A stretch of 46,619 bases of DNA from Candidatus Lambdaproteobacteria bacterium RIFOXYD2_FULL_50_16 (GTDB lineage Bacteria; SAR324; XYD2-FULL-50-16), in contig MFNE01000022.1 of the NCBI GenBank assembly GCA_001783695.1, positions 1 through 46,619 of the forward strand. Reading direction: 5' to 3'. The notes beneath the pieces are model-generated. The model saw only the letters and a program-made list of their open reading frames with translations. It did no database searches and had not been told where the DNA came from. Within the stretch, counting starts at the first letter, position 1. Each line of letters starts with the position of its first letter. The translations under genes and the position numbers were made by a program. Positions 17,971 to 25,964 of the stretch are shown piece after piece.

Positions 17971-18006
17971 CCCAAGCCCCCAGCAAGTGCAGGGGGGGTT
18001 GGTTAA
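17967..18006. terminator. Bidirectional hairpin between convergent genes
   Basis: TTAACC...AAGCCCCC and GGGGG...TTGGTTAA form an imperfect hairpin that includes both stop codons of the flanking convergent genes. It could end transcription from either side. Confidence 0.5.
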
Positions 18007-18743
18007 TAAACGATCTGACCGACCTTGAGGTCGTGTAACCATTCGAGGAAAGTTTTAATCATCTTACCCTGGTATATTAGCCCGTGTTGCGGGGCTAAAA
18101 AGTCCAGATCAAGCTCTAAAACCCGCTCGCACCACTGGTTTTTATGCTCGTTGCTACCTAACCACCGTTTGTGGAACCCTTCAATTAGTGGGAGGTGGGC
18201 ATCGAAGTTCTTAACAAAGGGATCATCGCCGTCTTTAGGGATAATCGCCGCCCCAATATCTCCAGAAAACAATATCTTAGCTTCTGGATCATAGAGGCTA
18301 AAGTTGCCCGAACTATGAACATAATGAGCTGGAATCGCCTGGAGGTTAAGGTTACCCAAAGGGATCGACATACCCTCGTCAGGTATTAATTCAAAAGTGT
18401 TGGCGGCGCCTGCAAAGTGTAACATAAAGCCCAACCAGATCTTGGGCAGATAAACCTTGAGGTCCGGTTTGATCTGCAACCAAAGGGCGATACTAGAGAA
18501 AACGTCCGGGTCTTGATGGGTGCAAAACACCCGATCAATCGCAGCAAAATCCACAATCTCGGCAATAGAAGAGACTATCTCTGGGAACACCTCGGTTCCA
18601 CCTGGATCGGTCAAAAGCACACTAGAGCCCGACTGAATCACGTATTCCTTGGTGCCAACTAGATGGCTGGCCCTTTTGGGGTCTTTATAAAGACAGTACC
18701 ATTTATGGTCGCCTTTTTCGTATATCGGCAGGTATTTTTTCAT
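18003..18743 (-). CDS. ODP/flavodiiron-type metallo-beta-lactamase protein, paralogue 2
   Basis: 246-aa single-domain MBL-fold protein like the diiron part of flavodiiron (FprA) proteins and the oxygen-binding ODP proteins, with no flavodoxin domain. Likely metal ligands are His, Asp and Asp in CTHQDPDVFSS, His in IPAHYVHSSGNF, Asp in LFSGDIGAA and His in APQHGLIY. The fourth His of the usual HxExDH box is Val, and the Glu is Asp, both consistent with a sensor or redox role rather than hydrolysis. The start overlaps the previous gene (ATGA). It is close in sequence to paralogue 1, which points to tandem duplication. Confidence 0.75.
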   Translation of the reverse strand: MKKYLPIYEKGDHKWYCLYKDPKRASHLVGTKEYVIQSGSSVLLTDPGGTEVFPEIVSSIAEIVDFAAIDRVFCTHQDPDVFSSIALWLQIKPDLKVYLPKIWLGFMLHFAGAANTFELIPDEGMSIPLGNLNLQAIPAHYVHSSGNFSLYDPEAKILFSGDIGAAIIPKDGDDPFVKNFDAHLPLIEGFHKRWLGSNEHKNQWCERVLELDLDFLAPQHGLIYQGKMIKTFLEWLHDLKVGQIVY

Positions 18744-19495
18744 AAACTAACACTCCTGTTGCTTGCCGAACCTACGTTGAGACCTCTAAGCCAAGAGATA
18801 AACTGTTTAACCTGTTCCCCCTTGTAAATCGAGCCATGCTGGGGACACAAGAGTTGGATATCTAATTCCGCCACCCGCGCACACCAAGCGTTTTTGTGAT
18901 CGTTGCTGCCTAACCAACGGCGGTGGAAATATTCGATATGGGGGATATGGGCTTCGAAATTTTGCACAAACAAATGGCGTTGGTCGTCGGGCAAGAGGGC
19001 CGCGCCGATGTCGCCAGAAAAATAGATCTTAGCCTGCCGGTCAAACAGATGAAAATTGCCGGCAGAATGACAATGGTGGGCAGGGATCACGTCTAGTTTA
19101 TAGCCACCCAGGTCAATCACCATTCCCTTGTCGTCGATAGAGATATAGGTCTCCTCGGTGCCACCAAAATGGGGCACAAAACTTTTCCAAAGCCAGGAGA
19201 TGTAACATTTAATCTGGGGATTGATCTCTTGCCACAAAGACAGCGAACTGGCGATGTCTGGGTCTTGATGGCTGGCGAACACCCGGTTGATTTTCATAGG
19301 GTCCACCACCTGCACCAAAGTCGAAAGAACCGCCGGAAAAACCGCAAATCCACCTGGATCTAGCAAAATATGGTCGTCCCGGTGGGATATTAGGTATTCA
19401 TTGGAGTCAAGAATATCTGCCGGTTTTTTGGGGTCCATGTAGAGCACCGTCCAGCGGTGCTCACCGCGCTCAAAGAGGACGTGGTATTTTTTCAT
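18740..19495 (-). CDS. ODP/flavodiiron-type metallo-beta-lactamase protein, paralogue 1
   Basis: 251-aa single-domain protein with the same layout as its downstream neighbour: ASHQDPDIASS, IPAHHCHSAGNF, YFSGDIGAALLP, FHRRWLGSNDHKNAW and CPQHGSIYKG. These blocks match the diiron pocket of FprA/ODP proteins, which bind oxygen and, in Treponema, feed into chemotaxis signalling (established for ODP; assignment here is inference). It starts 3 bases after the chemoreceptor-like gene and overlaps paralogue 2 by 4 bases. The two may form a heterodimer, since flavodiiron domains pair head to tail. Confidence 0.75.
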   Translation of the reverse strand: MKKYHVLFERGEHRWTVLYMDPKKPADILDSNEYLISHRDDHILLDPGGFAVFPAVLSTLVQVVDPMKINRVFASHQDPDIASSLSLWQEINPQIKCYISWLWKSFVPHFGGTEETYISIDDKGMVIDLGGYKLDVIPAHHCHSAGNFHLFDRQAKIYFSGDIGAALLPDDQRHLFVQNFEAHIPHIEYFHRRWLGSNDHKNAWCARVAELDIQLLCPQHGSIYKGEQVKQFISWLRGLNVGSASNRSVSL

Positions 19496-19498
19496 GCC

Positions 19499-20125
19499 CT
19501 AAATCTCCTCTGCGCTCATGCTGCTAAACAGGTTTTTGATCACCCCGAATTCAGTAGAAATCTTTTCTAAGAGATCAAAAAGGCGATCAATCGACTCTTG
19601 CATGGTCTCGGTAATGATACGGAATTTTTCCTCAGAGCCTACAATATAAACCGCTTTGATTTTGCCTCCAATGGCCATGGTTTTGCCAATGTTAACCAAC
19701 GCAATGAGATTGTCCAGACTTCGCGACATAGCAGAGGTGTTTCGCTTTAAAATCGAAACATCGTAGTTTGTGATCTGACTTTGGACTAGACGCACCATCT
19801 TTTCGAGCTTGGGTTGCTCCTGATAAGCCATTTTAAACAGGCGGTAAAATCGCATTATAGTCAGTAGTTGACCAAAACTTTGGGCGGTAGTGTCTAGGCA
19901 GTAAAAAGCAGTGTCCCGACCCAAGCGAGCCGATTCTGTAACGTTGGCCGACATGTTTTGGATCTCTGAGCTAAGCTTCATAAAACTGTCGTTATTCGCC
20001 TGTTTAGACGCGATTCCCGCGTTAATGGCGATAAATTCTAAAGAGGCGCACTCCTCCACCAATTCATCATAGTGATTGGCAATGGCTACGTAAGAATTGG
20101 ATGCTTGTCGAAGTTCACGGAGCAT
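19499..20125 (-). CDS. Small chemoreceptor-like coiled-coil protein
   Basis: 208-aa soluble, almost wholly helical protein without TM segments. The part reading LEFIAINAGIASKQANNDSF followed by LSSEIQNMSANV resembles the hairpin tip of methyl-accepting proteins (usually LALNAAIEAARAGE..F.VVA.EVR.LA). The later half keeps helical heptads. It is shorter than a full signalling domain, and no CheA- or CheW-like gene is nearby. As first gene of the three-gene ODP operon it may pass oxygen or redox state from the ODP proteins to a partner. The link to chemoreceptors is by eye. Confidence 0.55.
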   Translation of the reverse strand: MLRELRQASNSYVAIANHYDELVEECASLEFIAINAGIASKQANNDSFMKLSSEIQNMSANVTESARLGRDTAFYCLDTTAQSFGQLLTIMRFYRLFKMAYQEQPKLEKMVRLVQSQITNYDVSILKRNTSAMSRSLDNLIALVNIGKTMAIGGKIKAVYIVGSEEKFRIITETMQESIDRLFDLLEKISTEFGVIKNLFSSMSAEEI

Positions 20126-20209
20126 AATAAAAGGCTCGAAGGTTTTGGTTGGAAATTAACAGGCCTTACCCATTATCGCAAGAGTCAAAGGTTGGGCATT
20201 GGTTCTATT

Positions 20210-21400
20210 TTATATAAAATGATCCACTAAACGGAGTAACTCTTGGCGTTGGTTGAGCCCTGGATCAAGCCAGACTGCTTTTAAAATCTCCCGATGAACC
20301 CGACCCAAGGCCTTACCCTTAAGGCCCCGATTGATCAGGTCGCTCGAGGATAACTCCAGATCGGCAAGTACTAAAGGTTCACCCGCAGCTAAAAGGTCCA
20401 AGCTTTTTTTCCACACAGGCACCCCTAAAATCACTTCAGCCGCTTGGGCGCCGTAAGCCCGGTTTTCGGGAGGGAGAGCACTTAAATAAGATTTTAAGGT
20501 GACCGCAGAGGTCCAATCTTGTTCTTTTCGCTCTAACAACAAGCAAGCCATCCGTTTCTCTTTTTTAGACAAGCGTAGGTCTTCTGGAGGGAATTTGAGC
20601 CCTTTTTCCACCGCCACCCAGAAAGCCAAAGGGGTTTGGTCTTCTAAGGTGAGTAACTGCTCAATCACCTGTGAATGACGGGATTTACTTAAGCGGCCAG
20701 AAAAAATTTGTAAGGTAGTTAGTACCTTGGTTAAAAATAGGTTGTCTCGGCTGGGTATTTTGCGGATTTTGTTGAGTTCTTCGTATATTCGTTCTAAGGA
20801 AAGTTGGGTTCCATCAAAACAAGCCTGCACCTGAAGTAGCTCGTCAGGGTCATAAGTAAATCCGTAGGGTGCCAATTTAGCAATCATCCGCAAATAACGA
20901 ATCGCTCTCAAATGATCTTCTTTGATTCGCTCTGCCGCCCTGCCAACAAAATGGATTTTTTTGTTTTTAAAGTCTTCTAGGCCACCTTGGCTATCAACCA
21001 AAGTCCCGTCGATTGGGTTAAACGCAAGGGCATTGATTTTTAGGTCTCTACGCAGTTGGTCTTCTTCAATGGTTTTGGCAAAGGCAACCACCGCCCGCCT
21101 ACCATCGGTTTCCACGTCTTTGCGAAAACGGGTTACCTCAAAGCTGTAAGAGCCTGATAAAATAGTTAAAGTTCCATGATCCACCCCCGTAGGAATCACC
21201 CGCTTAAAAAGCGTCTGGGTCACTTCAAGCGGACAATCGGTCGCTAAATCAAAGTCTTTGGGGATAAGGCCTAAAAGCAAATCTCGCACACAACCCCCCA
21301 CTAGATAACACTGGTAGCCAGCCCGGTGATAACAAGTCACTAGCGACAATAAGTGTTCTCTAAGTAGAGGGTCAACCTCGGAAAAGCTTTTTTGGATCAT
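20210..21400 (-). CDS. CCA-adding enzyme/poly(A) polymerase family nucleotidyltransferase
   Basis: Class II nucleotidyltransferase. The head domain has YLVGGCVRDLLLG, then KDFDLATD with the metal-binding DxD, and RRDLKINALAFNP..G.LVD for base recognition; HLRAIRYLRM begins the neck. It matures tRNA 3' ends (CCA) or tails RNA (PcnB). The N-terminal half alone does not separate the two; the ~400-aa length and lack of a long basic C-terminal tail favour a CCA-type or generic enzyme. The fMet tRNA in this window lacks an encoded CCA, so such an enzyme is needed. An in-frame GTG 21 bases upstream of the ATG is an alternative start. It diverges from tlyA. Confidence 0.85.
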   Translation of the reverse strand: MIQKSFSEVDPLLREHLLSLVTCYHRAGYQCYLVGGCVRDLLLGLIPKDFDLATDCPLEVTQTLFKRVIPTGVDHGTLTILSGSYSFEVTRFRKDVETDGRRAVVAFAKTIEEDQLRRDLKINALAFNPIDGTLVDSQGGLEDFKNKKIHFVGRAAERIKEDHLRAIRYLRMIAKLAPYGFTYDPDELLQVQACFDGTQLSLERIYEELNKIRKIPSRDNLFLTKVLTTLQIFSGRLSKSRHSQVIEQLLTLEDQTPLAFWVAVEKGLKFPPEDLRLSKKEKRMACLLLERKEQDWTSAVTLKSYLSALPPENRAYGAQAAEVILGVPVWKKSLDLLAAGEPLVLADLELSSSDLINRGLKGKALGRVHREILKAVWLDPGLNQRQELLRLVDHFI

Positions 21401-21477
21401 CACTTGGCAGCTTGAGGCCACTCCTTTAGGGTTGGTGGAACCATATTAGAACGCTTAAGAGCTTCTTGTAACCCCCC

Positions 21478-22212
21478 ATGAAAAAAGAGCGTATTGACCA
21501 ACTTTTGCTTAACCAAGGCCTCGTACCAACCTTAGAGCGGGCCAGGGCTTTGTTGATGGCAGGGCGGGTTTTGGTGGGAAATCAGCCGGTGACCAAGCCG
21601 GGGGCCTTGGTGACGGGGGATGCCCAGGTTCGCCTTAAAGGCGAGGAACTTCCCTTTGTTGGGCGCGGTGGACTCAAGCTGGAGGCGGCTTTAGAAACTT
21701 GGGAAATAGACCTAAAAGGGCAACTTTGTTTGGACGTCGGGGCCAGCACTGGGGGCTTTTCTGACTGTATGTTACAAGCTGGGGCGGCTTTGGTTTGGGC
21801 GGTTGATTCTGGGCAAAACCAGTTAGACCAACGGCTCCGCCGAGACCGCCGGGTAATCTGTTTAGAAAAAACCAACTTTCGCTATGCACAATTAGAATTG
21901 ACCGGGTCTTATGTCGATTTTGCCGCCGTTGATGTCTCTTTTATCTCGCTAAAACTAATCTTGGGGCCACTTTATGGACTTTTAGTCAAGGGCGGTCACG
22001 CGGTGGTTTTAGTCAAACCCCAATTTGAGGCAGGCCGGGGCCAGATTGGTAAAGGTGGCCTAGTAGAGGACCCCCTTGTCCGCCAAGAGGTCGTCCGCCA
22101 AATCGTCGAATTTGCCCAGGCCCTCGGCTTTTTGGTCCGAGCGATGAGGGAAAGTCCGATTGAAGGGAAAAAAAGTGGAAACCTAGAAACCCTTTTGTGG
22201 CTTGAAAAATAG
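21478..22212 (+). CDS. tlyA: TlyA-family rRNA 2'-O-methyltransferase (S4 plus FtsJ-like)
   Basis: 244-aa protein. The N-terminal S4 RNA-binding domain opens MKKERIDQLLLNQGL and holds ARALLMAGRVLV. The SAM-binding domain follows GRGGLKLEAAL, with the motif LDVGASTGGFSDCMLQ and later VDVSFISL and VVLVKPQFEAG. Known TlyA proteins methylate ribose in rRNA and are often named hemolysins for historical reasons. No clear ribosome-binding site precedes the ATG. A 7-bp hairpin (22217-22235) follows the stop without a U-tract. Confidence 0.92.
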   Translation: MKKERIDQLLLNQGLVPTLERARALLMAGRVLVGNQPVTKPGALVTGDAQVRLKGEELPFVGRGGLKLEAALETWEIDLKGQLCLDVGASTGGFSDCMLQAGAALVWAVDSGQNQLDQRLRRDRRVICLEKTNFRYAQLELTGSYVDFAAVDVSFISLKLILGPLYGLLVKGGHAVVLVKPQFEAGRGQIGKGGLVEDPLVRQEVVRQIVEFAQALGFLVRAMRESPIEGKKSGNLETLLWLEK

Positions 22213-22306
22213 AGTTTTTAGTCTTTGGGACTAAATGCGAGGCTTGAAATATGCATTTTTATTGTACTAAAAGGGGGAAAACCTTATTTTGCAATGGGAT
22301 AAAAAA

Positions 22307-23011
22307 ATGGGGAAAAACAATCAAAGTTATTTCGGGTCATTGCTTTTGTTGGCTATAGTCCTGCTTGCCCCCCAAGCCCTAAGGGCTGACGATTGGGAAC
22401 AAGGGCGTAAAGAGCGGCCTGTGCAAATGCAGATAAACATTATTGGCGGAGGAGTGTTTGGTTATCATTTAAACGATATCTTGTACATCGGCGCACTCCA
22501 AACCAATCCATATACCACTGATTCTGCCCAAAACCCGGATCAAGTGACCAGCCAAACCGTTTATAACCAAGACGGAATGACGCGGGAAATCTGGAACCAA
22601 TCGCGTCATGCTGCGGTAGAGCTGCGCATTACCCCTTGGCCCTTTGGGTTTTACTTTTCTGGAGGTTATGTTCGTACAGAAGAGGAATATTTTACTCAAA
22701 CCTTTGATAAACGGTCGAGAACGATTGGCTCGGGGACCTATAACACCGGATTCGAGGTGGATGTGCGCGCTCCAAGGTACGTCAGTGCGGCCTTCGGGAT
22801 GGGAATCAACCATGTGCAAACCAACGGTTTTTCTTGGGGATTTGGTTTTATCGGCGGTTCTTCGCTTCGCAAAGACCTAAAGGTGAGTATTACCGGCTGG
22901 GACGAAGCCCCCAGCGCCGAGGACCTCGCCGAATTTGAGGATTACGTCAACAAAACGGCCTCCTATTCAGGCGGTGGAATACTCGTCCTTTCGCTGGGTT
23001 ATAACTTCTAA
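22307..23011 (+). CDS. Outer-membrane beta-barrel protein, unknown family
   Basis: 234-aa protein with a signal peptide (SLLLLAIVLLAPQALRA, cleavage before DDWEQ). The mature part alternates amphipathic strands such as AVELRITPWPFGFYFSGGYV and GFSWGFGFIGGSSL, and it ends with LVLSLGYNF, a terminal Phe as is usual for BAM-inserted barrels. The ATG at 22307 is chosen; an in-frame TTG at 22289 with AGGGGG upstream is an alternative. The family is not recognised. It is followed by a second barrel gene. Confidence 0.6.
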   Translation: MGKNNQSYFGSLLLLAIVLLAPQALRADDWEQGRKERPVQMQINIIGGGVFGYHLNDILYIGALQTNPYTTDSAQNPDQVTSQTVYNQDGMTREIWNQSRHAAVELRITPWPFGFYFSGGYVRTEEEYFTQTFDKRSRTIGSGTYNTGFEVDVRAPRYVSAAFGMGINHVQTNGFSWGFGFIGGSSLRKDLKVSITGWDEAPSAEDLAEFEDYVNKTASYSGGGILVLSLGYNF

Positions 23012-23182
23012 CCCAGTCCTATAGGGTCACCCGGTTGGAGGGCTTTGATTTTATAAAATTACCTAGCCCCTTTTTCGATTGTGTTTACCCCAATGCCCCC
23101 CCTTCAAGGTGGGGCCCTCCCCCTACAATGGTGTTCAACTTGCATTTTACCTCTTTGGATTTAATCAATTCGAGGAGCAATC

Positions 23183-23884
23183 TTGAAAAAATGGCGGTTG
23201 TTTGGGGTCTTTATTGCGGGGCTTCTTTCCTCTAGTCCCGCATTGGCGGGGGATTATTTAATAGGGGCAGGCTATTTTTTAGAAGAGGCCACCTATTCGC
23301 TGCACCAAGAAAACGGCGAAACCTTAGAAAAAGGAACCGCTACCTCCGCCGGACAAGCAGGGGTGGCACTCGGCTATGCCTCCACCCCTAAATTGGGCAG
23401 TAGCCCCGTGGGCTTAGGGCTCCAATTTGAACTCGGTGGCAATGGGTTCCAAACCAAGCAACAGGTGGTCAAAAGTACCTCCCAGGGAACGATCAACCTG
23501 GATTTGGGTACAATAACAAATAACAATCTGTATTTCCTGATGCCGTCCCTGTTTGTTTACGCTAGAGCGGGGGGCGGTTTTTTTAGTCTTGGTGCGGGGA
23601 TGGGTTATGCTAATTATAAAAGTGAAGGGGACCTGTACATGACCGATGGCTTGGAGGCTACCGATATTTGCAAACAAGCAGAAACCATCGAATTAGTCCA
23701 AGGAAACTGTCAAAAGGTAGCCTATTCAATATCAGGTAAGGTTTTCCCTACCCAATATTTTGCTTGGTACCGGAGCCGCTCCTGGGGTATCCGGCTTGCT
23801 CAAGTTCAGTTTAATAGCAGTAAAAATATCAACCAACGGTTGGCGGAAAACTCGACTAGCGCAATGCTAATTTGGTTTTTTTAA
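23183..23884 (+). CDS. Outer-membrane beta-barrel protein with a TTG start
   Basis: 233-aa protein starting at TTG (23183-23185), set by GAGGAG 5 bases upstream and by the signal peptide that follows at once (KKWRLFGVFIAGLLSSSPALA, cut before GDYLIG). The mature part shows short amphipathic strands (LGLQFELGGN, SLFVYARAGGGFFSLGAGMGYA) and ends MLIWFF with a terminal Phe. Two Cys, in ATDICKQ and QGNCQK, could form a disulfide. The family is not recognised. It is not evidently a copy of its neighbour. The 171-base gap before it holds a GC-rich hairpin-prone stretch but no firm promoter. Confidence 0.6.
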   Translation: MKKWRLFGVFIAGLLSSSPALAGDYLIGAGYFLEEATYSLHQENGETLEKGTATSAGQAGVALGYASTPKLGSSPVGLGLQFELGGNGFQTKQQVVKSTSQGTINLDLGTITNNNLYFLMPSLFVYARAGGGFFSLGAGMGYANYKSEGDLYMTDGLEATDICKQAETIELVQGNCQKVAYSISGKVFPTQYFAWYRSRSWGIRLAQVQFNSSKNINQRLAENSTSAMLIWFF

Positions 23885-23896
23885 AGAAGCAGGGGG

Positions 23897-24610
23897 TTAC
23901 TTCTGGCAAAAGCCAATCGAACCCTTTTTACACAACATGCCGTCGGTCCATTTAGCCCCCTGGAACTGGGTGCCATGGTGGGCTGGGGCGATCAACTGGG
24001 CTCCGTTTAGCCTCGTATCTTTCATATTCGCCCCGTGCAGAGTGGTTTCTTCGATCACCGCATTTTCGAAATTGCTACCCGAAAGGTCGCTCAAATCCAA
24101 TTTGGTCCAAATCAACCGGGCGTTTTTAAAAATGCTATTAGTTAATTGGGCGCGTTCGGCACGGGCTTGGGTGAGGTCTGTTTTTTCAAAGCTGGCCTTG
24201 TCGCCTTGGGCTTTTTTTAGATTAGCCAACCGCATATGAGCCCCCTTAAAGTCAGCCCCGTCCAGCTTGGTCCCCTCAAGGTTGGTTTCGATTAGGTTGG
24301 TTCCCCAAAGCTTGGCCCCTGCGAGATTGGCCCCTTCTAAGTGGGCTCCTTCGAGGTTAACGCCACTTAAATTAGCCTCCGATAGATCGGCCCCAGATAG
24401 ATCAGCAAATTCCAGATTGGCCCCTGTGAAGTTACTACCTGAAAGATTGGCCCCTTTTAGATTTTCATACTGGAGCAGGGCTTCGGTCAGGTCGCACTTC
24501 TGGCAGGACTTTTGGAAGCGGGCGTCTGAGACATGGTCGGGATCGGCGGCCAATAGTGGGCCTCCACCGATAAACGCCCAACTCAAAAGGACAATCGCCA
24601 ACTTCTTCAT
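23897..24610 (-). CDS. Secreted pentapeptide-repeat protein (long)
   Basis: 237-aa protein with a signal peptide (LAIVLLSWAFIGGGPLLA) and, after CQKCDL, about 30 pentapeptide repeats of the A(D/N)LXX type such as NLSGSNF, NLEFADLSGADLSEANL. These fold as a right-handed square beta-helix. The C-terminus has W-T-DG-LCKKGSIGFC, which recurs in the gene before it. The four Cys bracketing the helix may form disulfides in the periplasm. It lies 10 bases downstream of its shorter paralogue. Function unknown. Confidence 0.75.
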   Translation of the reverse strand: MKKLAIVLLSWAFIGGGPLLAADPDHVSDARFQKSCQKCDLTEALLQYENLKGANLSGSNFTGANLEFADLSGADLSEANLSGVNLEGAHLEGANLAGAKLWGTNLIETNLEGTKLDGADFKGAHMRLANLKKAQGDKASFEKTDLTQARAERAQLTNSIFKNARLIWTKLDLSDLSGSNFENAVIEETTLHGANMKDTRLNGAQLIAPAHHGTQFQGAKWTDGMLCKKGSIGFCQK

Positions 24611-24620
24611 AAAAAACCGT

Positions 24621-25088
24621 TTATCGGATACATTCGCCTAAACTTCCCTTCAGGCATAGGGTCCCGTCACTCCAAAAGGCATCGTCTAGGTCGGCCCCTT
24701 CGAAATTAGTATAATATAAGCTAGCCCCAATCAATTTGGCTCCACCTAGCTTAGCGTGGTAAAGCGTGGCCCTCGTTAGGTCAGCATGGGTCAGGTTGGC
24801 CTTGGTTAGGTCGGCCCCACCCAGATGGGCATCTGTTAGACTGGCTCCTTGAAGGCTGGCTCCTTTGAGCTTGGCCTTGGTTAATTTTGCCCGGTCTAGT
24901 TTAACATCGTTGAGGTTAGCCTCTTCGAGGTTAACCCCGACTAGATAAAGCCCCGTTAAGTCGGCCCCTGAAAGGTCGCATTTGGGACAGGCACCTTTGG
25001 CGATCAACTGATCTACCAATGCTCGTTCAAAACCCCAAGCTGGTAATCCTAGGCACAATAAAAAAGATAAAATCAACACAAAACGCAT
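24621..25088 (-). CDS. Secreted pentapeptide-repeat protein (short)
   Basis: 155-aa protein with a signal peptide (FVLILSFLLCLGLPAWG), a CPKCDLSGADL entry and ~20 pentapeptide repeats. It closes with WSDGTLCLKGSLGEC, the same C-terminal block as its longer neighbour, so the two are tandem paralogues. AGGAG lies 7 bases before the ATG, and the pair is probably one operon. Role unknown; secreted pentapeptide proteins with Cys caps are widespread in proteobacteria. Confidence 0.75.
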   Translation of the reverse strand: MRFVLILSFLLCLGLPAWGFERALVDQLIAKGACPKCDLSGADLTGLYLVGVNLEEANLNDVKLDRAKLTKAKLKGASLQGASLTDAHLGGADLTKANLTHADLTRATLYHAKLGGAKLIGASLYYTNFEGADLDDAFWSDGTLCLKGSLGECIR

Positions 25089-25222
25089 AAGAGGCTCCTA
25101 TGGCAGCTGACACCCTTTGGGGTATCACAAGCTCCCCCAAGTTACAACCGAATCCGCAGCATTTCCTTTTGGCCCCGCCTTCTTTGATCTCGCGACATAA
25201 CCATCTAATATGTAAGCAGAGA

Positions 25223-25894
25223 CTAGCCCACCAAAGCCCGCTTGGCCTCATTGAGCCGAATAAATTCTGCCTCAGAGCCTCCTTTGTCTGGGTGCAGGCT
25301 TTGGGCCAAAAATCGAAACCGGCTTTTGATGGCCTCTTCCGGGGCGCCGGGAGCCAGCCCCAAAACCTCCCAAGCCTCTTCCTTGGCCAGATGACGCCCA
25401 AACGACCACCAAAATTCTTCTAACATCGCGGTCACCTCGGCCCGACCTGTTTTTTTGAGTTGGTTTAGGTCTAAATAATAATCTCTCAACGGGTCTGGTT
25501 GGGTGAGGGTATGGGGTTGGGGGCCTTCCTTTAAAAGACGAATTTTTAGGCAATGAATTTCTAACCCCCGCCCTGTTTCTTGCAGCCGGTCTTGGAGTTG
25601 GTAAAGCAGGTGAAACAGAGTAAAATGGAGCCCAAAGAGTTGCCAGTCATCGTTTATTTCCACCCCGGCAAACGGAACCAAACGCCTTTTGCGCAGTTCT
25701 TCAGAAAGGTCCCATTCTTTGATCCCTTGGGGATGGTCCGCCAGAATGTCTAAGAGGACCGCAAACAAGGGCGGGTCCTCTGGGTTTAGCTGGGTGGGGC
25801 TCAATATTCGTTCTCCTTGGTTTCCGCTTCGGGCTAGATAAAGACAAATAAATCCCAAATCCATTGCCCAAGGGGCGCGGGCGGTGATAAACAC
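25223..25894 (-). CDS. DNAJ_related-type protein with C-terminal J domain
   Basis: 223-aa protein. The N-terminal ~120 residues (WDLSEELRKRRLVPF, then LFGLHFTLFHLLYQLQDRL) resemble the DNAJ_related domain (Pfam name from memory). The C-terminal ~60 residues are a J domain with WEVLGL, RFRFLAQSLHPDKGG and the essential HPD. It would stimulate an Hsp70 ATPase. The start is GTG (25894) or the ATG 30 bases later; neither has a clear ribosome-binding site. It diverges from the ylqF gene. Confidence 0.7.
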   Translation of the reverse strand: MFITARAPWAMDLGFICLYLARSGNQGERILSPTQLNPEDPPLFAVLLDILADHPQGIKEWDLSEELRKRRLVPFAGVEINDDWQLFGLHFTLFHLLYQLQDRLQETGRGLEIHCLKIRLLKEGPQPHTLTQPDPLRDYYLDLNQLKKTGRAEVTAMLEEFWWSFGRHLAKEEAWEVLGLAPGAPEEAIKSRFRFLAQSLHPDKGGSEAEFIRLNEAKRALVG

Positions 25895-25964
25895 GAGGTT
25901 ATCAAGGTTCCTGGTTGCCTTACTATTCTAACAGGCCTTTCCCCTAATCACAAGAACCCAACCG

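Noticed and set aside
20207-20220. ATTTTATATAAAAT palindrome as operator of the chemoreceptor-like operon
   Set aside because: It is an AT-rich palindrome overlapping the CCA-enzyme stop codon and has no well-spaced promoter beside it; chance is likely in such sequence.
22217-22235. Terminator after tlyA
   Set aside because: TTTAGTC-GACTAAA forms a 7-bp stem but has no T-tract on the plus strand, so termination is unsupported.
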